Source: Methylomarinovum caldicuralii (GTDB lineage Bacteria; Pseudomonadota; Gammaproteobacteria; Methylococcales; Methylothermaceae). From it: a stretch of 64,000 nucleotides of DNA. A program made the translations under genes and the position numbers. Where the stretch lies: positions 2,000,990-2,064,989 of the forward strand of contig NZ_AP024714.1 in the NCBI RefSeq assembly GCF_033126985.1, read 5' to 3'. Shown here in pieces: positions 59,119 to 64,000 of the stretch (positions within the stretch are counted from its first letter, which is position 1; every line of letters begins with the position of its first letter). The notes beneath the pieces were generated by a model. The model had not been told where the DNA came from. It was given only the letters and a program-made list of their open reading frames with translations, and ran no database searches.

Positions 59119-60170
59119 CAGAGATCCTCGTACATCCGGCCGGGATTGAGAATGCGCTTGGGATCGAAGGCTTCCTTGAGGGCCTTATGCAGCTTGAACA
59201 GCGGCGGCGGCAAGGGCTGGAACACCGGATCGGCCGGACCGTGCCCCCGGAACCAGGTGGCGTGCCCCCCCGCCTGCGCCGCTGCCTGGAAAATGGCGTC
59301 CGGCTCAGCGGTGGTCCTGAGCCAGCGCTGGGCACCGCCCCAGTCGAGCAGCCAGCGGCCCGGCAGGTCGGGGTTGGGGGCGGCCGGGGCCCAGGCCAGC
59401 CGCCACAGGGATTCCTCCCCTGCGGTGAAGAAGGCTAGGCGCTGTTCTCTCAGATCCAGCCAGAAACGGTTGTCAGGCAGGTATTCCGCCCCCAGACCGG
59501 ACGCCGTTTCCTCGATCACCTCAGGCAGACCGCTGAGGCGCAAATAGAGAAACGGCGCATCGTAGGCCAAACCGCTCAGGGGCAGATCGCGCCCCATCAG
59601 CTCCGCCATCGCGCCCAGCGCCTGCGCCGGCGGCAGCCGGCGGCGCAGAGTCACCTCCAGGGGCGGTCTGGGAAGCACTTTGAGCGATACCTCCAGAATC
59701 ACACCCAGCGTCCCCAGGGAACCGGCCAGCACCCGTGCCAGGTCGAAGCCGGCCACGTTCTTCATCACCTGCCCGCCGAAGGACAGCACCTCGCCGCGCC
59801 CCGTGAGCAGTTTGACGCCGAGGACGAAATCCCGCACCGCACCGGCGAAGGGACGGCGGGGACCGGAAAGCCCCGCCGCCACCGCCCCGCCGACGGTGGC
59901 CGGTCCGAAGTGGGGCGGCTCGAAACCGAGCATCTGCCCTTCGGCCGCCAACACCTGCTCCAGCTCCGCCAGCGGGGTGCCGCCGCGGACGGTCACCACC
60001 AGCTCGCTGGGCTGGTAAGCGACGATTCCCCGGTGTCCGCCCAGCGCCAGCACCTCGCCTTCGACGGCGCGGCCGTAGAACGCCTTGCTGCCGCCGCCGA
60101 CAATCCGCAGCGGCCTACCGCGGCGGTAGGCCGTCGATACCTGTTCCTGCAATGCTTCGGTCAAGTCCAT
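59118..60170 (-). CDS. glcE: Glycolate oxidase FAD-binding subunit GlcE
   Basis: 350 residues with a PCMH FAD-binding fold (RIVGGGSKAFYG, TPLAELEQVLAAEGQMLGFEPPHFGPATVGGAVAAGLSGPRR, VMKNVAGFDLARVLAGSLGTLGVI). It belongs to the GlcDEF complex that oxidises glycolate to glyoxylate. The start at 60170 lies one base after the glcD stop. Confidence 0.95.
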   Translation of the reverse strand: MDLTEALQEQVSTAYRRGRPLRIVGGGSKAFYGRAVEGEVLALGGHRGIVAYQPSELVVTVRGGTPLAELEQVLAAEGQMLGFEPPHFGPATVGGAVAAGLSGPRRPFAGAVRDFVLGVKLLTGRGEVLSFGGQVMKNVAGFDLARVLAGSLGTLGVILEVSLKVLPRPPLEVTLRRRLPPAQALGAMAELMGRDLPLSGLAYDAPFLYLRLSGLPEVIEETASGLGAEYLPDNRFWLDLREQRLAFFTAGEESLWRLAWAPAAPNPDLPGRWLLDWGGAQRWLRTTAEPDAIFQAAAQAGGHATWFRGHGPADPVFQPLPPPLFKLHKALKEAFDPKRILNPGRMYEDL

Positions 60171-60171
60171 C

Positions 60172-61626
60172 TTAGAAACGCGCCAGTTCAGGATGGGGCA
60201 ACCGCCCCCGGTGTACGTGCATGCCGCCCAGTTCGGCGCAGCGGGCCAGGGTGGGCACCGCCTTGCCGGGATTGAGCAATCCGGTGGGATCGAACGCCCG
60301 TTTGACGGCGTGGAACAGGCGCAGCTCCCCCGCGCCGAACTGCCGGCACATGGAATCGAGCTTCTCCACCCCCACCCCGTGCTCGCCGGTGATGGTGCCG
60401 CCGACCCGCACGCACAGGTCCAGAATCTCCCGTCCCAGCTGCTCGACCTTCTCCAGCTCTCCGGCGGCGGCGTCGTACATGATGAGAGGATGGAGATTGC
60501 CGTCCCCGGCATGAAAGACGTTGGCCACCCGCAGGCCGTATTTGTCCGCCAGCCGAGCGATTCCGGCCAGCACCTCGGCCACCCGGTGGCGGGGGATGGT
60601 GCCGTCCATGCAGTAGTAGTCGGGGGTGATGCGGCCGATGGCGGGAAAGGCGGACTTGCGTCCCTGCCAGAAGCGCTGCCGCTCGGCCTCGTCCCGGGCC
60701 ACCTGTACCCGGAAGGCGCCGAGACGCTCGAACTGACAGCGGGCGGCGGCCGCTTCCGCCTCCACCTGGGCCTCAGGGCCATCCAGTTCACAGATCACCA
60801 GGGCGGCTGCCTCGCGCGGATAGCCGGCCTGGAGATAATCCTCCACCGCGAGGATGGCGGGCCGGTCCATCATCTCCATCGCCGCCGGAATCAGTCCGGC
60901 CTCGATCACCGCCGCCACCGCGTCCGCAGCCGCGGCCACCGTGGGGAAGGCCGCCAGCAGGGTGCGGGTGCAGCCGGGGAGCGGCAACAGGCGCACGGTG
61001 ACCTCCGTCACCACCGCCAGCAGTCCCTCGGAGCCGTGCACCAGGGCCAGCAGGTCATAACCGGGCCCGTCGAGCCCGGCGCTCCCCAGGGTCACCGCCT
61101 CCCCGTCCAGCGTCAGGCAGCGCAGGCCGATCACGTTGTGCACCGTCAGGCCGTATTTCAGACAATGGATGCCGCCGGCGTTCTCGGCCACGTTGCCGCC
61201 GATGCTGCAGGCGATCTGCGACGAGGGATCGGGGGCGTAATACAGCCCGTGAGGGCAGGCCGCCTCGCTGATGGCGAGATTGCGCACGCCGGGCTGGACC
61301 CGGGCGGTGCGGCCCACCGGGTCCAGTTCCAAAATCCGGTCGAAGCGCGCCAGGCTCACCAGCAGCCCTTCCTCCAGAGGCAAGGCGCCGCCGGAAAGCC
61401 CGGTGCCGGCGCCGCGCACCACCAGGGGCAGCTTCTCGTCACGGCACAGCTTCAGGATCCGGACCAGTTGGGCTTCGTGTTCCGGCAGCACCACTAGCCA
61501 GGGCACGCGCCGGTAGGCGGTCAGGCCGTCGCACTCGTAGGGCTTCAGTTCCTCCGGTTGCCGCAGGATCGCCTCATCGGGCACGATCGCCTGCAGACGG
61601 CGGATCACGGCGTCACGCCGGGTCAT
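60172..61626 (-). CDS. glcD: Glycolate oxidase catalytic FAD subunit GlcD
   Basis: 484 residues: FAD-binding PCMH domain (VVRGAGTGLSGGALP, CSIGGNVAENAGGIHCLKYG) and the FAD-oxidase C-terminal domain (HAGDGNLHPL, GTITGEHGVGVEKL). In an autotrophic or mixotrophic methanotroph the likely source of glycolate is RubisCO oxygenation. The start at 61626 is chosen because it gives MTRRDAVIRRLQAIV, and it overlaps the rhomboid 3' end by 14 bases. Confidence 0.95.
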   Translation of the reverse strand: MTRRDAVIRRLQAIVPDEAILRQPEELKPYECDGLTAYRRVPWLVVLPEHEAQLVRILKLCRDEKLPLVVRGAGTGLSGGALPLEEGLLVSLARFDRILELDPVGRTARVQPGVRNLAISEAACPHGLYYAPDPSSQIACSIGGNVAENAGGIHCLKYGLTVHNVIGLRCLTLDGEAVTLGSAGLDGPGYDLLALVHGSEGLLAVVTEVTVRLLPLPGCTRTLLAAFPTVAAAADAVAAVIEAGLIPAAMEMMDRPAILAVEDYLQAGYPREAAALVICELDGPEAQVEAEAAAARCQFERLGAFRVQVARDEAERQRFWQGRKSAFPAIGRITPDYYCMDGTIPRHRVAEVLAGIARLADKYGLRVANVFHAGDGNLHPLIMYDAAAGELEKVEQLGREILDLCVRVGGTITGEHGVGVEKLDSMCRQFGAGELRLFHAVKRAFDPTGLLNPGKAVPTLARCAELGGMHVHRGRLPHPELARF

Positions 61627-62284
61627 GATCCGTCTCCCCGCGGATGAAGAAGCGGTGCAACAGGAAACCGGCGGCGAACCCCCCCAGATGCCCCCACCAG
61701 GCCGCCCCCGCACCGGTGGTGGTGGCCTGATAGGCTTGAAAAATGACCCACAACCCCAAAAACAGGATCGCCGGCACCGGAATGAACAGCGGGAACGGGA
61801 AGATCCACACGATCACCTGGGCGTGGGGAAAAAGGTAGAAGTAGGCGGCCATCACCCCGGCGATGGCGCCGGAAGCCCCCACCGCCGCGATGGTGGCATC
61901 GGCGTTGATGGCCATGTGCACGCCATTGGCGATCAGACCGCACAGCAGGTAATAAACCAGGAACCGCCCCGACCCCATGCGGTCCTCGACGTTGTCGCCG
62001 AAGATCCACAACAACCAGGCATTGAAAATGATGTGCAGCCAGCCGCCGTGGAGAAACAGGTTGGCAAGGAAGGGCCAATAATCATTCGGATCGAGCCCGA
62101 CCCAGGCGGCCCATTCGGGATGGGTGTAGCGGGCCGGCACCAGACCGTAGAGATAGAGGATCTTGAGGCGGATCTCCTCCGGCAGCCACCACAGGTAAAG
62201 GAAGATCGTAACATTGACGCCGATCAGGCACCAGGTCACCCATGGCGTGCGGTGGCAGGGGATCGTGTCGCGCAGCGGGATCAT
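61613..62284 (-). CDS. Rhomboid family intramembrane serine protease
   Basis: 223 residues, six or so TM helices. Catalytic serine in GASGAIAGVMAAYF and histidine in WWGHLGGFAAGF; the HGGWLHIIFNAWLLWIFGDNVE and YLLCGLIAN segments are standard. It cleaves TM substrates within the inner membrane; the target is unknown. The start at 62284 overlaps the stop of the upstream DUF2232 gene (ATGA). Confidence 0.93.
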   Translation of the reverse strand: MIPLRDTIPCHRTPWVTWCLIGVNVTIFLYLWWLPEEIRLKILYLYGLVPARYTHPEWAAWVGLDPNDYWPFLANLFLHGGWLHIIFNAWLLWIFGDNVEDRMGSGRFLVYYLLCGLIANGVHMAINADATIAAVGASGAIAGVMAAYFYLFPHAQVIVWIFPFPLFIPVPAILFLGLWVIFQAYQATTTGAGAAWWGHLGGFAAGFLLHRFFIRGETDHDPA

Positions 62285-63168
62285 TCGCTCAGGGACTGCG
62301 CCGCCCAGGCGCGCAGATCGATGAGGCTGTCCATCGCACCCAGCGTCGCCACGGCGACGAATGCGTACTGGGGCACGAACAACAGCGCTCCGTAAACCAG
62401 GATCATCCACAGGCCGCTGGCGTTTTGCAGGTCCAGCAGGCAATGCAGGATCGCCAGCCCCTGAAGGGTATAGACCGCCATGCTCACCAGCAGCAGATCG
62501 ACCATCAACACCTTGTCGATATAGCCGGCACCCCAGATCAGAGCGATCGCCAGCGGCAGCAGCCAGCGCGGCAGGCGCAGGTGATAGAACTCCTCGCCGA
62601 ACCCGCCGGGATTGTAGCGCAACGCCTGCCACCAGCGGGCCAGGGCCAGAGCGGCGAAGACGCACAGGGTGTACAGCATCGCCACCAGGCCGTTGAGCAG
62701 ACGCAGGGTGCCCTCGCGCTCGAAACCGTAAACGGTCGCACCCTTGACATTGGCGACCGCCAACGCCAGCCAGTGCTTCCAGAACGCCGTCACGTCACCG
62801 GTCAGGGCATGGGTCAGCCCCACATAGGCGACCATCAGCGCCCACAGGGTCAGCAGCGCAACCCCCTGGGAAAACGTGTTGCGCAACACCAGGGCGACGG
62901 GTATCAGTGGCAGCCACAGGGCAAAGGCCAAGGGGAATGGGAAACCGGGACGCGGCGGCAGCCACATGAAACCCAGCCAGGTCAACGCTGCGGCACCGAT
63001 CAGGACCAGCAGCCCCTCCCACAACCCCCGGCGCAGGAGCACCAGTGCGATAACCGCGCCACTGACCACGATCAGGGGAAGGAAATAGACGCCGATCAGC
63101 GCGCAGACAGCGGCTACCGCCATGGCACGCCAGCGGCTGGCCATGATGAAAGCGGCGATTTCTTCCAT
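62281..63168 (-). CDS. DUF2232 family polytopic membrane protein
   Basis: 295 residues, about eight hydrophobic helices. The segment RWWQALRYNPGGFGEEFYHLRLPRWL matches the loop typical of gammaproteobacterial DUF2232 (YybS-like) proteins. Function unknown. The ATG at 63168 has GAGGAGA upstream. It heads the operon DUF2232-rhomboid-glcDEF and lies 109 bases downstream of xoxF past a terminator. Confidence 0.75.
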   Translation of the reverse strand: MEEIAAFIMASRWRAMAVAAVCALIGVYFLPLIVVSGAVIALVLLRRGLWEGLLVLIGAAALTWLGFMWLPPRPGFPFPLAFALWLPLIPVALVLRNTFSQGVALLTLWALMVAYVGLTHALTGDVTAFWKHWLALAVANVKGATVYGFEREGTLRLLNGLVAMLYTLCVFAALALARWWQALRYNPGGFGEEFYHLRLPRWLLPLAIALIWGAGYIDKVLMVDLLLVSMAVYTLQGLAILHCLLDLQNASGLWMILVYGALLFVPQYAFVAVATLGAMDSLIDLRAWAAQSLSE

Positions 63169-63207
63169 GACGTCTCCTCGCAAAGCCCGGCAGGGCATCA
63201 GTATAAA

Positions 63208-63245
63208 ACAAAAAACCCCGACCGGGCGCGGGCCCGGCCGGGGTT
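63208..63245 (-). terminator. Rho-independent terminator of xoxF
   Basis: A 14-bp stem (AACCCCGGCCGGGC with GCCCGGTCGGGGTT, minus strand) and a 4-base loop are followed by TTTTTTG, 33 bases after the xoxF stop. It is one of the strongest hairpins in the window, as expected for a highly expressed gene. Confidence 0.92.
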
Positions 63246-63277
63246 GGCGTCAATGCCGTTTCAGATCCTGAAAGGTC

Positions 63278-64000
63278 TTACTTGGACAGGGTGAAGACGC
63301 TCAGCACGCCACCCAGCTGGGTGACCTTCTCCAGCGAGCGGTAGGCACCCACGGCGCCCAGACCTTCGGTCTCGCCTTCGAGGCCGGCAGCCATGCCGAT
63401 ACCGGCCCAACCACCGAGGCCGGACAGCACGCCGATGTACTGCTTGCCTTCGAACATCCAGGTGTTCGGATTGCCGATGATGCCGGACGGGGTCTTGAAC
63501 TTGTACAGTTCCTTACCGGTCTTGGCATCACGCACCTTCAGGTAGCCTTCCAGGGTGCCGTGAACCACGATGTCACCCTTGGTGGCGAGCACGCCGCTCC
63601 ACACCGAGAAAGGCTCCTTGTAGGACCAGACGATCTTGCCGGTCTTGGCGTCCCAGGCGGTGAACTGGCCCAGGTTGTGGGAGCCGTCCTTCTTGCCGGT
63701 GAACACATCACGGCCGGCCGGGAACATGGTCACGGTGGCGCCCACGTACGGCTGGCCCGGGGTGTATTCCACCTCGAAGGGCTCGTAGTTCATGCACAGA
63801 TGGTTGCCCGGCACGTAGAACAGACCGGTGCGCGGCGAGTAGGCCACCGGGCCCTGGTTCTTGGAACCGAGGGCGGCGGGACAGACTTCCTCGGTGGTCA
63901 CGTCTTCGCCGTTCTCCTCGGTGCTGTACTTGGGATCGACCACCGGGCGGCCGGTTTTCATGTCCACGTACTTGGCCCAGTTGACCGACTTGTCGTACTT
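63278..64000 (-). CDS. xoxF: XoxF-type PQQ methanol dehydrogenase, C-terminal part (cut by window edge)
   Basis: The last 240 residues of a quinoprotein alcohol dehydrogenase that oxidises methanol in the periplasm. Propeller repeats are visible: [83 protein letters not shown], and GVGGW-type [14 protein letters not shown]. The C-terminal pattern ([25 protein letters not shown]) is closer to lanthanide-dependent XoxF than to MxaF. The deciding Asp that binds the lanthanide lies beyond the edge. Confidence 0.85.
   Translation of the reverse strand, partial: KYDKSVNWAKYVDMKTGRPVVDPKYSTEENGEDVTTEEVCPAALGSKNQGPVAYSPRTGLFYVPGNHLCMNYEPFEVEYTPGQPYVGATVTMFPAGRDVFTGKKDGSHNLGQFTAWDAKTGKIVWSYKEPFSVWSGVLATKGDIVVHGTLEGYLKVRDAKTGKELYKFKTPSGIIGNPNTWMFEGKQYIGVLSGLGGWAGIGMAAGLEGETEGLGAVGAYRSLEKVTQLGGVLSVFTLSK

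Overview
This is a gene-dense, GC-rich gammaproteobacterial chromosome segment. It carries a particulate methane monooxygenase subunit (pmoC) and, cut by the right edge, a XoxF-type PQQ methanol dehydrogenase, so the source is most likely an aerobic methanotroph of the order Methylococcales. Genus is not resolved. Genes are packed with many ATGA, GTGA and TTGA overlaps, and no rRNA, tRNA or CRISPR array was seen.

Layout. 0-4.4 kb: smg tail, topA, tsaC, a phosphopantetheinyl transferase and an unrecognised secreted protein. 4.4-10.1 kb (minus): ggt, YfhL ferredoxin, coaD, rsmD and a pair of M16 peptidases. 10.2-16.4 kb: ctaB, intact rpoH with a CIRCE operator over a sigma-E-like promoter, an orphan pmoC, then a scrambled zone of broken rpoH pieces, a decayed IS256-type element and an IS21-type remnant. 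16.4-27 kb: ftsX, ftsE, a continuous ctaA-ftsY fusion, surf1 and the caa3-type cytochrome oxidase genes with a caa3-type CtaG. 27-30.6 kb: bioBFHC. 30.7-42.4 kb: comF, ubiA, ubiC, recG, spoT, rpoZ, pgk, a redoxin, nth, an RsxB-like ferredoxin and metG. 42.5-54.5 kb: glgX, a DUF5658 protein, a dicarboxylate-type symporter, a four-gene type II secretion module (gspL-M-C/N-D), aas and two CBS-domain membrane paralogues. 54.6-57.4 kb: feoABC behind a Fur-box-like site. 57.4-64 kb: a dead cytochrome P460 gene, glcFED, a rhomboid protease, a DUF2232 protein and xoxF.

How it fits together. The oxidase genes, heme A/O synthases and SURF1 build the terminal oxidase that takes electrons from methanol oxidation (xoxF). 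glcDEF would recycle glycolate. feoABC supplies ferrous iron. The gene order around 10-20 kb is what a single inversion between an ancestral M16|ftsY-ftsE-ftsX-rpoH block and a ctaA|ctaB junction would give. Its breakpoint would have fused heme A synthase to the SRP receptor FtsY, which is the most unusual object in the window. A second set of events duplicated rpoH around pmoC and let insertion sequences destroy one copy.
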